Source: Granulosicoccus sp045106475
GTDB lineage: Bacteria; Pseudomonadota; Gammaproteobacteria; Granulosicoccales; Granulosicoccaceae
Reading direction: 5' to 3'
Assembly: GCA_045106475.1 (NCBI GenBank)
Contig: JBGCEO010000088.1
Location: 1 to 64,000, forward strand
DNA: 64,000 nt
Shown here: in pieces, positions 23,567-32,718 of the stretch
Position numbering within the stretch: the stretch's first letter is position 1
How the letters are laid out: each line of letters opens with the position of its first letter
Position numbers and translations under genes: made by a program
The notes under the pieces: generated by a model
Seen by the model: the letters and a program-made list of their open reading frames with translations, nothing else
Told to the model about the DNA's origin: nothing
Databases searched by the model: none

Positions 23567-25159
23567 ATGGCTGATTTACACGACCAACGCATTCTCATTC
23601 TAGATTTTGGGGGCCAGACTACACAGCTCATTGCACGACGAGTCAGAGAATGTGGCGTTTACTGCGAGATACATCCCTGGGACATAGATTCTGCGGCAGT
23701 TGCCGATTTTAAGCCTAGAGGCGTGATCTTGTCGGGCGGTCCTGAATCGGTTATTGCCTCTGCTGCGCCGACTATTCCTGATGCTGTACTGACCATGAAT
23801 GTCCCGCTTCTGGGAATCTGTTACGGCATGCAGGCTATGGTTCATCAACTGGGTGGAAAAGTGGAAGCAAAAGGTTCGCACAGCGAGTTTGGCTATGCTT
23901 CCGTTTCTGTATTAGAAGAGTTGCCACTATTTTCGGGTTTGCGCGATGATGTTCCCGACGGCCGGAATGATCCAGGCGCGCAAGCCAATCTTGATGTCTG
24001 GATGAGCCATGGTGATCGCGTTGAGTCCTTGCCTGAAGGCTATTCTCTGATCGGCACCAGCGATAATGCGCCTTGCGCTATTATCGCCAATGAATCTGAA
24101 CGCCGATATGGCATACAGTTTCATCCAGAGGTGACCCATACAAAGCAGGGAGCTAACATTCTCAATCGCTTTGTGCGTGATATTTGTCAATGCGATGGTC
24201 TCTGGACACCCGATAATATTATCGAGGATGCTATAGCTCGTATCCAGAAGCGGGTTGGTGACCAAGAAGTACTGCTGGCCCTATCGGGTGGAGTGGATTC
24301 GTCTGTTGTTGCAGCGTTGTTGCATAGGGCAATAGGAGAACAACTTACTTGTGTCTTTGTAGATAATGGGCTGCTGCGCCTCAACGAAGGTGATCAGGTC
24401 ATGCAGACCTTCGCTGACAACATGGGCGTGCGCGTTATTCGGGTTAACGCCCAGAACCGATTTCTTGAAGCTCTGGCAGGTGTAACTGATCCTGAAGCAA
24501 AGCGTAAGATAATCGGCAATCTGTTTATTGAAGTATTTGAAGAAGAGGCCGAGAAGCTGACCAATGCGCAGTGGCTTGCCCAAGGTACTATTTACCCTGA
24601 CGTCATCGAATCTGCGGCCAGTACATCGGGCAGTGCGCACCTGATCAAGTCCCATCACAATGTCGGCGGCCTGCCCAGCGAAATGCGCTTGAAACTCATA
24701 GAACCCTTGAGAGAGCTGTTCAAAGACGAGGTGCGCACCATCGGCGTCGATCTGGGACTGCCTGCCACGATGGTTCAACGTCATCCGTTTCCTGGCCCGG
24801 GTCTGGGTGTGCGAATTCTGGGAGAAGTACGTGAGGACTACGCAGATATTCTGCGTGATGCGGACGCTATCTTTATCGATGCGCTGGTTCGCCATGATTT
24901 GTACAGCAAGGTTTCACAAGCATTTACTGTTTTCCTGCCTGTAAAATCAGTGGGTGTAACCGGTGATGGTCGACGTTACGATTATGTGGTTGCCCTCAGA
25001 GCCGTTGAAACGATTGATTTCATGACAGCCAGAGCTGCGCAACTGCCTTGGGATTTTCTGGATGAGGTATCTCGATCTATCTGTAATTCTATTCCACGAA
25101 TATCGAGAGTCACCTACGATATATCAAGCAAACCGCCTGCTACCATCGAATGGGAGTAG
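23567..25159 (+). CDS. guaA: GMP synthase (glutamine-hydrolysing)
   Basis: 530 residues from the ATG at 23567, close to the usual 525. The N-terminal class I amidotransferase has the nucleophile in LGICYGMQ and the His-Glu pair in FHPEVTHT. The ATP pyrophosphatase domain has LSGGVDSSV, and the C-terminal dimer domain ends PATIEWE. It converts XMP to GMP using glutamine nitrogen. A TTG overlapping the guaB stop could extend it by six codons, but the ATG fits the family better. Confidence 0.97.
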   Translation: MADLHDQRILILDFGGQTTQLIARRVRECGVYCEIHPWDIDSAAVADFKPRGVILSGGPESVIASAAPTIPDAVLTMNVPLLGICYGMQAMVHQLGGKVEAKGSHSEFGYASVSVLEELPLFSGLRDDVPDGRNDPGAQANLDVWMSHGDRVESLPEGYSLIGTSDNAPCAIIANESERRYGIQFHPEVTHTKQGANILNRFVRDICQCDGLWTPDNIIEDAIARIQKRVGDQEVLLALSGGVDSSVVAALLHRAIGEQLTCVFVDNGLLRLNEGDQVMQTFADNMGVRVIRVNAQNRFLEALAGVTDPEAKRKIIGNLFIEVFEEEAEKLTNAQWLAQGTIYPDVIESAASTSGSAHLIKSHHNVGGLPSEMRLKLIEPLRELFKDEVRTIGVDLGLPATMVQRHPFPGPGLGVRILGEVREDYADILRDADAIFIDALVRHDLYSKVSQAFTVFLPVKSVGVTGDGRRYDYVVALRAVETIDFMTARAAQLPWDFLDEVSRSICNSIPRISRVTYDISSKPPATIEWE

Positions 25160-25306
25160 TCTGCTTTTCACTGCCTTTATTAAACGTATCGTCAAGTGCG
25201 CTGACCAAAAGCACTACACCGATACCCGTGAGCGTTGCAGTCTGAACATCCTCTGCTAGCCTTATCGATAGACTGGGTAACCATTGCCTGAAACCGACTG
25301 TCGATC

Positions 25307-26449
25307 ATGGAAGCTCTTCCAGCTCATCAAAACAAGCGAAATTGCCAGATCGTTACCGCATGCTTGGTTGTGGTTTTGTGTCTGGTTCCGCTACTTTGGC
25401 CGATTTTTGCAACCTTACACGCTGCTGATGTTACGCCTACGCTAGTCAATGATGCCGATGGAGACCTTATTGTTGATACAGCTGATGTTGATGATGACAA
25501 TGACGGCATACCCGATCTGCATGAAATAGCCGTTGACGGGTCTGATCTGGATAGTGACGGGGATGGAATCCCAAATCGACTGGATCTTGACAGCGATAAC
25601 GACAGTATTCTCGATTGGCTCGAATCAGGGGCTATTAAGACTCTCGACCTATCGTCGCTCCGAAAACTCGGCCCCCGTCTGGTGGGAGAAGTTGGTTTCA
25701 ATGGCTTGTTGGACGTGTTTGAAGCGCCGCTGGATACGGGTCGACTGAGGTATACGTTGGCCAATACCGATGTTAATGAGGATGACATACCCGACTACCT
25801 TGATCTGGATTCGGACAATGATGGCTGGTCAGACTTTAACGAATCGCGTGTATCAGCAGCCTATGATCAGGATGGAGATGCTCGAATAGATGCACCACCG
25901 GGTTCGGTGGGTGCAGATGGTATAGCAGATTACTTACAACAGATTAATGATCGCGCCTGCTGTGACCTGGATGGCGATGGTATTGACGATATAAGCCCAA
26001 TCAATTCTGATATGGCAGATTTACCGGATTATCAGGATCTGGACAGCGATAATGATGGCATCAAGGATATTGTTGAGCTTAATGGCATTGATGCCAACGA
26101 TGATGGCCATGTAGACAACTTTGTTGACTCTCCAACCAGCCCTGATGGCATGGATGATGGTTTATTAATCTTTCCCTACACGACGAGTGATGCTAACGGT
26201 AACGGTGTGCCTGACCATGCCGACTTTTTTGCTTCAAACGTTGTTCCGGGTACCACTGCACCGATTCCCTCGGAGCAGTTGCAGGATCCTGTTGAGCAGG
26301 GTGTTGTGCTGACCGGTCTGGACGCATCTGGTTGCTCTGTAGCTTCAGCTGCTTCAGATTTTCTTTTGTTGTTGATGTCCATATTAAGTATTGCGGTACT
26401 CGCCTGGCGGAACACCCTCAGGCATGTCGCTTCAAAAAATAGAGAGTAG
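25307..26449 (+). CDS. Secreted thrombospondin type 3 repeat protein with C-terminal sorting-like signal
   Basis: 380 residues. A signal-type hydrophobic helix (about residues 17-40) precedes the mature region. At least six clusters of D-x-D-x-D-G calcium-binding repeats (for example DSDGDGIPN, DLDSDNDG) are spread over residues 50-300. The C-terminus is tripartite: SGCSVA, a helix of about 20 hydrophobic residues, and an Arg-containing tail. Such Gly-Cys/helix/basic ends recur in C-terminal sorting signals processed by dedicated peptidases (MYXO-CTERM and relatives). Probably a surface or envelope calcium-binding protein. It is followed 7 bp later by an OmpA-type lipoprotein that carries one similar repeat. 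Confidence 0.75.
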   Translation: MEALPAHQNKRNCQIVTACLVVVLCLVPLLWPIFATLHAADVTPTLVNDADGDLIVDTADVDDDNDGIPDLHEIAVDGSDLDSDGDGIPNRLDLDSDNDSILDWLESGAIKTLDLSSLRKLGPRLVGEVGFNGLLDVFEAPLDTGRLRYTLANTDVNEDDIPDYLDLDSDNDGWSDFNESRVSAAYDQDGDARIDAPPGSVGADGIADYLQQINDRACCDLDGDGIDDISPINSDMADLPDYQDLDSDNDGIKDIVELNGIDANDDGHVDNFVDSPTSPDGMDDGLLIFPYTTSDANGNGVPDHADFFASNVVPGTTAPIPSEQLQDPVEQGVVLTGLDASGCSVASAASDFLLLLMSILSIAVLAWRNTLRHVASKNRE

Positions 26450-26456
26450 TAGCCCC

Positions 26457-27038
26457 ATGAATTTCATAAAGTTCTTCGTGTTGTTAATCGGCAGCCAGTT
26501 TTTGGTGAGTTGTGCTTCTAAAGGCCAGACGGTTACTGGCACAGAGGGAGCAGGTAAAACGGCGCTCGAAAAGGTTGCAGAGCGGCTACCGACAGCAGAA
26601 GACGCTGATGCTGATGGTATTGTAGATACGTCAGACAATTGCCCTGTATCCGCATCAGGCGTGCTTGTAGATGAATCGGGTTGTGAAATTGTCACAGGCG
26701 TGATTGAAGGATTAAAATTTGGACCGAACGAATCAAAATTGTCCGTTGATTCGCGCATTGTGCTGAGTAAATTGGTTGACGGTTTCAAGCGCTACCCCGA
26801 TGTGGTCATTGCCGTTGAAGGGCACACTGACAATCGTGGTTCTGCCGCTGCAAACCTCGAGCTATCCAAACAGCGAGTATTGTCTGTGGTGCGTTATATG
26901 GTTACCAATGGGATAGACCCAAAACAGGTAAAACCGTATGGTTATGGTGAGAGCAAGCCGCGAGCGGCCAATGCCACTGCACAAGGAAGGGAACAGAATC
27001 GCCGAATAGAGATCAAAGTGGTGGATCGCTTGCTGTAG
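26457..27038 (+). CDS. OmpA-family lipoprotein with one TSP3 repeat
   Basis: 193 residues from the ATG at 26457. The signal peptide ends in a lipobox (FLVSC). A single calcium-type repeat (DADADGIVDTSDNCP) leads to an OmpA C-terminal peptidoglycan-binding domain with VEGHTDNRG, SKQRV, YGYGES and NRRIEI. This is the layout of OmpA/Pal-type proteins that tether the outer membrane to peptidoglycan. It follows the thrombospondin-repeat protein closely and shares its repeat type, so the two probably work together at the cell surface. Confidence 0.88.
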   Translation: MNFIKFFVLLIGSQFLVSCASKGQTVTGTEGAGKTALEKVAERLPTAEDADADGIVDTSDNCPVSASGVLVDESGCEIVTGVIEGLKFGPNESKLSVDSRIVLSKLVDGFKRYPDVVIAVEGHTDNRGSAAANLELSKQRVLSVVRYMVTNGIDPKQVKPYGYGESKPRAANATAQGREQNRRIEIKVVDRLL

Positions 27039-27153
27039 GACTCAGGTCTAGGCAAAATAGCCGTATTGCGCCATCCAGGACACCATGAACATTAGCTATT
27101 CACTACCACCAGTTTTAAACTTCAGTGCTGTCACTTTTTCGAAATGGACAGTA

Positions 27154-27618
27154 ATGCGCAACGCCCTTGTATCGTTTTTCCTGTTGTCAGCCGTTGGTTG
27201 CACAGGATTGCAGCCCGTCGAAACTGATCAGTCAACGTTGCCGGCACCTGTTTTGACTCGCCCGGATGGGGCAGTCAGAGTCGATACTACCGATGAAAAA
27301 GTAGCTCAACTATGGGCTGCATCAGAGCAGGCGCGCCGGGAAAACAGAGATACCATCGCACTAGAGCTGTTATATGAAGCATTAGAAATAAACCCGCAGA
27401 ACAGCTTGTTGTGGAGCCGTGCTGCCGAGCTTCAGCTCGATAATTTAGAAGCCGCTCTGGCTGAAAGTTACGCAGTCAAATCCAATGCCTTTGCGGGTGA
27501 GAACAAACCATTGCTGTATCGAAACTGGCTAATCATCGAACAATCGCGCAACATGCGTGGTGATTTGCTGGGCGTGCGAAGCGCTCATAAAAGAGTTCAG
27601 CAATACCAATATCAATAG
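27154..27618 (+). CDS. Small TPR-like lipoprotein
   Basis: 154 residues from the ATG at 27154. The signal ends in a lipobox (LSAVGC). The mature part contains one clear tetratricopeptide-like helical pair (ALELLYEALEINPQNSLLWSRAAELQL). The frame stays open back to 27085, but the lipoprotein signal argues for the later start. It lies between the OmpA lipoprotein and yoaA on the same strand. Function is unknown; TPR lipoproteins often scaffold envelope complexes. Confidence 0.7.
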   Translation: MRNALVSFFLLSAVGCTGLQPVETDQSTLPAPVLTRPDGAVRVDTTDEKVAQLWAASEQARRENRDTIALELLYEALEINPQNSLLWSRAAELQLDNLEAALAESYAVKSNAFAGENKPLLYRNWLIIEQSRNMRGDLLGVRSAHKRVQQYQYQ

Positions 27619-27662
27619 TTTCGCCGGCCCTGTTTTGCTGAGTGCGGCGATAACCGGAGCAC

Positions 27663-27667
27663 GGAGG
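27663..27667 (+). promoter_or_regulatory. Strong ribosome binding site for yoaA GTG start
   Basis: GGAGG is eight bases before the GTG at 27676, supporting this non-ATG start. Confidence 0.6.
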
Positions 27668-27675
27668 CACCGGCA

Positions 27676-29643
27676 GTGGATCCTATAGACTCGATTTCCG
27701 AGGTATTGGGCGACAATGGCCCTATAGCCCGCCACTTGTCTGGTTTTGCACCTCGTGCGGAACAGCAACATCTGGCAGAGGCGATATTTAGCAATTTTGA
27801 AGATGGCTCCGTGCTTATTGGTGAAGCCGGCACGGGCACGGGTAAAACCTTTGCTTATCTCGTGCCTGCTTTGCTCAGCGGTCAGCGCGTGGTGATTTCC
27901 ACTGGCACTCGCCATTTGCAAGACCAGCTTTTTTATAGTGACTTGCCATTGGTTAAACGCGCCCTGGGTACCGGTGTATCAACCAGCCTGCTAAAAGGGC
28001 GTGCCAATTATCTGTGTCGACATCGCCTGCAGCGAGCGATGCGGCATCCGGCGTTGCTTGATGAGCGTCATCAACAGCATATGCGCATCATTGCTGACTG
28101 GTCACGCACAACAAAAACCGGTGATATCGCCGAAGTCATTGCTGTGCCAGAAGATTCCATGGTTTGGGGATTTATAGTCTCTAACGAAGAATTCTGTTCC
28201 AAACATGAGTTTGAAGACCTGACAGATTGCTTCATCCACAATGCGCGCAAGAAAGCTCAGGAGTCAGACATTGTGGTGGTCAATCATCATCTACTCTGTG
28301 CCGACCTTGCGTTAAAGGAACAGGGTTTTGGTGAATTGCTGCCAAGCGCCAATGCCTTTGTCATTGATGAAGCCCATCAATTGCCAGATATTGCCGCCCA
28401 GTTTTTCGGTCGTAAACTCAGCAGTCGTCAGCTTCTCGATTTAGCCCGCGATACGGTAGGTGAGCAGCTGCACGAGGCACCTGATATGCGTGAGTTAAGA
28501 GATCTTGCGCAAGAGTTGGAAACTGGCGTTCGACATTTTCGCCTGGCATTTGATATTGAGCCCGGTCGCAACCCCTGGACGGCAGTTAAGGATAAATCTT
28601 CGATCGAGCGTGAGCTTGATCGTCTGACTATTCTATTGGGTTCATTAAAAGAGACGTTGGCAGATGTTGCCGAGCGTGGCAAGGGACTGGAAAGCTGCCA
28701 CAAGCGAGCAACGGTACATGCCGAATCGCTGGCCCGATTTGTTGAGAACCCCGCAGATGGTGAGTACGTTCATTGGTATGAAACTTTCCGCACCGGTTTT
28801 AGCCTTAACATGACGCCTATGACGGTCGCAACGCCGTTCCAACGCGCCATGGAAGCAATGACATCGAGTTGGGTTTTTACATCGGCTACCCTAGCCGTTG
28901 GTGGTGATTTTAGTCACTTCAAAAGTCAATTAGGGCTGATTGACTCTAAAGAACTCCAAGTTGACAGTCCTTTTGACTATCGGCACAACGCTCTATTGTA
29001 TCTGCCACAAAATTTACCCGAACCACAGGCTGCCGGCTACACGGCCCAGCTGATCCAGATGATACTGCCTGTGCTTGAGGCAAGCGTCGGGCGAGCATTT
29101 TTACTCTTTACGAGCTACCGTGCCATGCATGAGGCGTCACGTCTTTTGGAAGGTATTATTGATTATCCTATTCTGATGCAAGGGCAAATGCCGAAACGCG
29201 AACTCATTGAAGCCTTTCAATCAGTCGGTAATGCTGTTCTTCTTGGTACTAGCAGTTTTTGGGAGGGTGTTGATGTGCGGGGTGAGGCATTGTCGCTGGT
29301 GGTTATCGATAAACTGCCATTTGGCTCGCCTGGTGATCCGGTCATGAGCGCGCGTATTGATCATATGAAGCAAGCTGGCGGTAATCCATTTTTCGAATTC
29401 CAGATACCGCAGGCCGCGATAGCTTTGAAGCAAGGGGTAGGGCGACTAATACGAGACGTAACAGACAGTGGTGTGCTTGTTCTATGTGATCCTAGAATTC
29501 GTTCCCGTCATTATGGTGAGGTATTTATAACCAGTTTGCCGCCAATGCCAATCACCAGAGATATAACCGAAGTACAAGAGTTCTACCGACGTGAGCGAAT
29601 AGCATTGCGTGATGATATCGTGGCATCGGATGAAGTGGAATGA
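27676..29643 (+). CDS. yoaA: DinG/XPD-family helicase YoaA
   Basis: 655 residues. This is a 5'-3' superfamily 2 DNA helicase with an iron-sulfur cluster. Walker A is GEAGTGTGKT (about residue 51), Walker B is VIDEAHQLPD, and helicase motif VI is QGVGRLIRD. Cysteines in NYLCRHRL, EEFCSKHEFEDLTDC and the following helix are placed to hold the 4Fe-4S cluster. It lacks the exonuclease domain of Gram-positive DinG. E. coli YoaA helps replication-blocked cells together with HolC. Its stop overlaps the tsaB start by ATGA. Confidence 0.93.
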   Translation: MDPIDSISEVLGDNGPIARHLSGFAPRAEQQHLAEAIFSNFEDGSVLIGEAGTGTGKTFAYLVPALLSGQRVVISTGTRHLQDQLFYSDLPLVKRALGTGVSTSLLKGRANYLCRHRLQRAMRHPALLDERHQQHMRIIADWSRTTKTGDIAEVIAVPEDSMVWGFIVSNEEFCSKHEFEDLTDCFIHNARKKAQESDIVVVNHHLLCADLALKEQGFGELLPSANAFVIDEAHQLPDIAAQFFGRKLSSRQLLDLARDTVGEQLHEAPDMRELRDLAQELETGVRHFRLAFDIEPGRNPWTAVKDKSSIERELDRLTILLGSLKETLADVAERGKGLESCHKRATVHAESLARFVENPADGEYVHWYETFRTGFSLNMTPMTVATPFQRAMEAMTSSWVFTSATLAVGGDFSHFKSQLGLIDSKELQVDSPFDYRHNALLYLPQNLPEPQAAGYTAQLIQMILPVLEASVGRAFLLFTSYRAMHEASRLLEGIIDYPILMQGQMPKRELIEAFQSVGNAVLLGTSSFWEGVDVRGEALSLVVIDKLPFGSPGDPVMSARIDHMKQAGGNPFFEFQIPQAAIALKQGVGRLIRDVTDSGVLVLCDPRIRSRHYGEVFITSLPPMPITRDITEVQEFYRRERIALRDDIVASDEVE

Positions 29644-30362
29644 ACCTGCTGGCCATAGATACTTCAACGGACGCCTGTTCAGTAGGATTACTGATAAATA
29701 GCGACATTCTGCTCGATCATCGTGTTGCAGCTCAACGCCAGGGCTCCATGGTTTTACCGATGGTCAATGGTGTCTTGGCTGAAGCCGGGATTACGGCCAA
29801 GCAGCTTGATGCGGTAGCCTATGGTCGCGGCCCCGGTAGTTTTACAGGTGTGCGTATAGGCGTAGCTGCCACGCAAGGCATCGCACTTGGCGCTGATATT
29901 GGCGTAGTAGGGATATCCACACTGCAGAGCATTGCGCAGGGGTGCTTACGCCAGTACGGAGACTCGCATGTCGCCGTCAGTGTCGATGCGCGAATGGATG
30001 AGGTTTACTTTGCAGCCTTTATTGAAGATGAAAATCAAACAATGCAGACAGCAATGAATGAAACAGTGTGTGCGCAAGGCAGCATCCAGGCGTTGCCTCA
30101 TCGTGATTCGGGTATGGGTTTGCTTTGGCACTGGGCAGGCTCTGGAGCTGATCGATATAAGCTCATCTTGAATGAGCAATTCTCAGTGCCTGATGCAGCA
30201 ATAAGAAGCGATCGCTGGCCACATGCGCAGGATCTACTGTCGTTAGGTTCTCCTAGAGTGCTGGCCGGTGAACTGACACCGCCTGAGTATGCATCTCCAG
30301 TATATCTGCGCGACAAGGTCGCGCAGACTACACAGGAGCGAATGGCACTAAACAGAAACTAA
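29640..30362 (+). CDS. tsaB: tRNA threonylcarbamoyladenosine biosynthesis protein TsaB
   Basis: 240 residues. An ASKHA-fold pseudo-enzyme that pairs with TsaD to make t6A37 on ANN-decoding tRNAs. The N-terminal phosphate-like loop LAIDTSTDACSVGL and the block GRGPGSFTGVRIG are typical. The metal-binding histidines of TsaD are absent, as expected for TsaB. It is coupled to yoaA by a 4-bp overlap; rimI is not next to it. Confidence 0.95.
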   Translation: MNLLAIDTSTDACSVGLLINSDILLDHRVAAQRQGSMVLPMVNGVLAEAGITAKQLDAVAYGRGPGSFTGVRIGVAATQGIALGADIGVVGISTLQSIAQGCLRQYGDSHVAVSVDARMDEVYFAAFIEDENQTMQTAMNETVCAQGSIQALPHRDSGMGLLWHWAGSGADRYKLILNEQFSVPDAAIRSDRWPHAQDLLSLGSPRVLAGELTPPEYASPVYLRDKVAQTTQERMALNRN

Positions 30363-30393
30363 GATAGCGTCGAGATTTTTGTTCTGCGTATGC

Positions 30394-30415
30394 ATGTTTG
30401 CCAATTTGCAAACAT
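30394..30415. terminator. Hairpin downstream of tsaB
   Basis: Perfect 8-bp stem ATGTTTGC / GCAAACAT with a 6-base loop, in the gap between convergent tsaB and the ABM-domain gene. No long T-run follows. Confidence 0.5.
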
Positions 30416-30421
30416 TGAAAC

Positions 30422-30444
30422 GCCTCAGGCACTATGCGTGAGGC
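30422..30444. terminator. Second hairpin between tsaB and ABM-domain gene
   Basis: Stem GCCTCA / TGAGGC (6 bp) around an 11-base loop, 6 bp after the previous hairpin. Convergent placement suggests a role in ending one or both transcripts. Confidence 0.4.
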
Positions 30445-30478
30445 ACTCAATCTGAGCTTGAAATGCTCTAGTAGACTT

Positions 30479-31207
30479 TTACTTTATTGCTAAGATTGCA
30501 AAGTTGTTGACGTTGGCAACGACGCCTTCATCCCAACTACCTTCGATCAGAACTGAAGACTTCTCTTTCAACAAACTGGCTACTTGGCCTGCGAAATGCG
30601 CTTCTCGACCCGTGTTATCCGCAAAGATGTCAAAGATAGCGAAGTTGCTCTCATCGAGCTGCAATGCCACCCAATAAAGTGTCTTGGGTTCCGTTTCGGC
30701 AACAATCGGGCCGGCGGCTCTGAGCAATGCTTCTAGAGCATCGCTCTGACCTGGTGCAGCCGTCAATTTGATGTAAGTGGCAGTGGTGGCGGTATAAAGA
30801 TCGACAGGTGCTTTCGCAGACAGCACGGCAGAGTTATTAATGTTTGCGACGACTCCATCATCCCAACCACCTTCAACCAACCGTTCCGCGTTTTTATTCA
30901 AGGCACCAGCCACTGCGCCAGAGAAATGAGCGTTCCGTGCCTCTTCGTCTATGAAAATGTCGAAAATGGCCAGTTGTTTTTCTGGACCCTGTAACGCAAA
31001 CCAAAGCACTGTGCCAGGCTCTGTTTCCTTCACTAACGGAGCTGCGCCAGTTAGAAATTGCGCGAATTCTTCCTGTTGGCCTGTGACTGCGCTCATTTCA
31101 ATGTAGCTTGCCGTGTGATTCATGTGTACTGACTCCTGTGCGCTAGCACTTAATGCCATTGCTGATAACCCTAGAATTCGGAGAGTTCTTAGTGTGATAG
31201 TATTCAT
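30479..31207 (-). CDS. Exported protein with two ABM-like domains
   Basis: 242 residues with an N-terminal signal peptide (cleavage about residue 24, SASAQ). The mature part consists of two tandem copies of about 100 residues. Each copy contains YIE/YIK, ETEP, W-ALQ, AIFDIF, HF-G-VA and EG-WD-GVVAN-NN. The pattern fits the antibiotic biosynthesis monooxygenase (ABM) dimeric ferredoxin-like fold, here made as a fused pseudodimer. ABM proteins bind or oxidise quinone-like or aromatic compounds. The export signal is unusual for the family. It is divergent from a LysR regulator that probably controls it. Confidence 0.78.
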   Translation of the reverse strand: MNTITLRTLRILGLSAMALSASAQESVHMNHTASYIEMSAVTGQQEEFAQFLTGAAPLVKETEPGTVLWFALQGPEKQLAIFDIFIDEEARNAHFSGAVAGALNKNAERLVEGGWDDGVVANINNSAVLSAKAPVDLYTATTATYIKLTAAPGQSDALEALLRAAGPIVAETEPKTLYWVALQLDESNFAIFDIFADNTGREAHFAGQVASLLKEKSSVLIEGSWDEGVVANVNNFAILAIK

Positions 31208-31402
31208 AGTTATTTCCTATTTAAAGTGTGAATAAAATTAGTCTTTGCACGCTTGGAATGCCTTAATTTGCCTTCCATGGTGTATATATTCGTCTAAGAG
31301 GCGTAAACACTCCAATACTGACTTTCTATTTATTAATAGACAGAGACTATTTAAGGTTCATCCGCAAAGCTATACCCGGCATCAGCAAAAAAGGAAGTTT
31401 CC
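31208..31402. promoter_or_regulatory. Divergent promoter region of LysR / ABM pair
   Basis: This 195-bp gap separates the two divergent starts. It is AT-rich and contains the inverted repeat CTATT-TATT-AATAG (31326-31339), a possible LysR-type operator core. AAGGAAG at 31391 is a good ribosome binding site for the LysR gene. Assignment of the operator is inference. Confidence 0.4.
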
Positions 31403-32275
31403 ATGGAGATGAACCAAATTCGCTATTTTCTCGCCGTTTGTGAGCACCGCAATTTCACGCATGCAGCGCAAGCATCGAATGTGTCGCAACCGTCGCTGAC
31501 AATAGCCATCAAGAAGTTGGAAGATGAACTGGGTGGGCCACTGTTTCTTCGGGATCGTGCTGGATGTCGATTGACACCTTTGGGAGCATTGGTAGAGCCA
31601 CGCTTGCAAAGGGTGCAGCAGGAGGCACTCGAAGCGAAGGCGGAGGCCGTCCGCCACATCCGTCTGGAGCGCGTGCCAATCAGCGTTGGGGTCGGTGAAA
31701 CGGTTGGACATCAAAAAATATCAGAAGCCGTGGAACGCTTTCGGCTTCGACTGCCCGAAGCAGAGATTGAGTTAATTGTTGATACTGAAAACGCGCTTTT
31801 GGAGGGACTGCGAGAAGGACGCTTCGATATAGTTGTCTCGGCAGCCGAGGTCACATCAGATCTGTATCGGATTGATCCGCTTTATAGTGAAAACTACCGT
31901 GTAGTTATTGCAGCAAACCATGCTCTAAGCCAATACAAAGCTGTGTCACTTGAGCAACTTGCTAGTACCAACATGCTCGATCGACCCAATTGCGAGATGC
32001 GTGACACCCTGCATAAAACGTGTGCCGAGAATGGGCATTCGCTTTACGCAACTTACAGGTCCAATCGAGTTGACTGGCTATTGGAGCTAGCAAGAAATGG
32101 CTCAGGTGCAGTGATCCTGCCGGTAACGGCAATTCCAAAAGGAAAGGACTTGGTATCGTTGCCAATTGAGGGCATTGAGATTGATCGCCAAATCTTTGGC
32201 CTGCGATACCGCCATCAGCCCTCTAGGCTTGAAGCCGATGAGTTGATTCGAGAGCTGGCCTCAAAAGTAAGGTAA
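31403..32275 (+). CDS. LysR-family transcriptional regulator
   Basis: 290 residues. The N-terminal winged helix-turn-helix is clear (IRYFLAVCEHRNFTHAAQ, VSQPSLTIAIKKLEDELG). A linker helix and a two-lobe effector-binding domain (about residues 90-290) follow. The domain resembles those regulating oxidative or aromatic-compound responses, but the effector cannot be named. It reads away from the ABM-domain gene, the classic arrangement of a LysR regulator and its target. Confidence 0.9.
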   Translation: MEMNQIRYFLAVCEHRNFTHAAQASNVSQPSLTIAIKKLEDELGGPLFLRDRAGCRLTPLGALVEPRLQRVQQEALEAKAEAVRHIRLERVPISVGVGETVGHQKISEAVERFRLRLPEAEIELIVDTENALLEGLREGRFDIVVSAAEVTSDLYRIDPLYSENYRVVIAANHALSQYKAVSLEQLASTNMLDRPNCEMRDTLHKTCAENGHSLYATYRSNRVDWLLELARNGSGAVILPVTAIPKGKDLVSLPIEGIEIDRQIFGLRYRHQPSRLEADELIRELASKVR

Positions 32276-32354
32276 ATAGCAGCTTAGATGTGTTGTCTCT
32301 CACTGTATTTCAGCTCTGGAATAGACTCTTACAAATGACCTCATCAATGCTGGC

Positions 32355-32708
32355 TTACAAAAAAACTTCTTGGTAGCGTGCCTCATCAAATCCTATCAGT
32401 AGCACATTTCCGGAGGTAACGACCGGTCGCTTGATCATGCTGGTATTCGCCAGAAGCAACGAAATAACCTTGGGTTGTGTTAGATCTTTTTTATCGTCTT
32501 CGTTTAGTTTTCTCCACGTCGTGCCGCGTGTATTGAGCAAAGGTTCCCAGCCTGCCTGCTTACACCACCGATTCAAAGTGGCTTTGTCTATACCTTTCTT
32601 TTTGTAGTCGTGGAATTCATAGCTGATCTCGTTTGCATCTAACCACTTACGTGTTTTTTTTACAGTATCGCAATTGGGAATACCATGAACCGTTATCACA
32701 TCGCTCAT
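32355..32708 (-). CDS. yffB: ArsC/Spx-family protein YffB
   Basis: 117 residues with a thioredoxin-like ArsC fold. The N-terminal GIPNCDTVKK motif has a single Cys, RGTTWRKL follows, and SMIKRPVV is near the C-terminus. Despite the family name, arsenate reduction is not established for YffB; glutathione-dependent thiol reductase activity has been suggested. It follows dapD by 10 bp and appears to be the last gene of the dapC-dapD-yffB unit. Confidence 0.88.
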   Translation of the reverse strand: MSDVITVHGIPNCDTVKKTRKWLDANEISYEFHDYKKKGIDKATLNRWCKQAGWEPLLNTRGTTWRKLNEDDKKDLTQPKVISLLLANTSMIKRPVVTSGNVLLIGFDEARYQEVFL

Positions 32709-32718
32709 CGTTTATAAC

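Noticed and set aside
24281..24895. 204-codon open frame on the minus strand
   Set aside because: Antisense to the catalytic core of guaA, which is complete and highly conserved; no independent coding signal.
25160..25306. Small gene between guaA and the thrombospondin-repeat gene
   Set aside because: Short open frames run across the guaA end without a start context or resemblance to a family.
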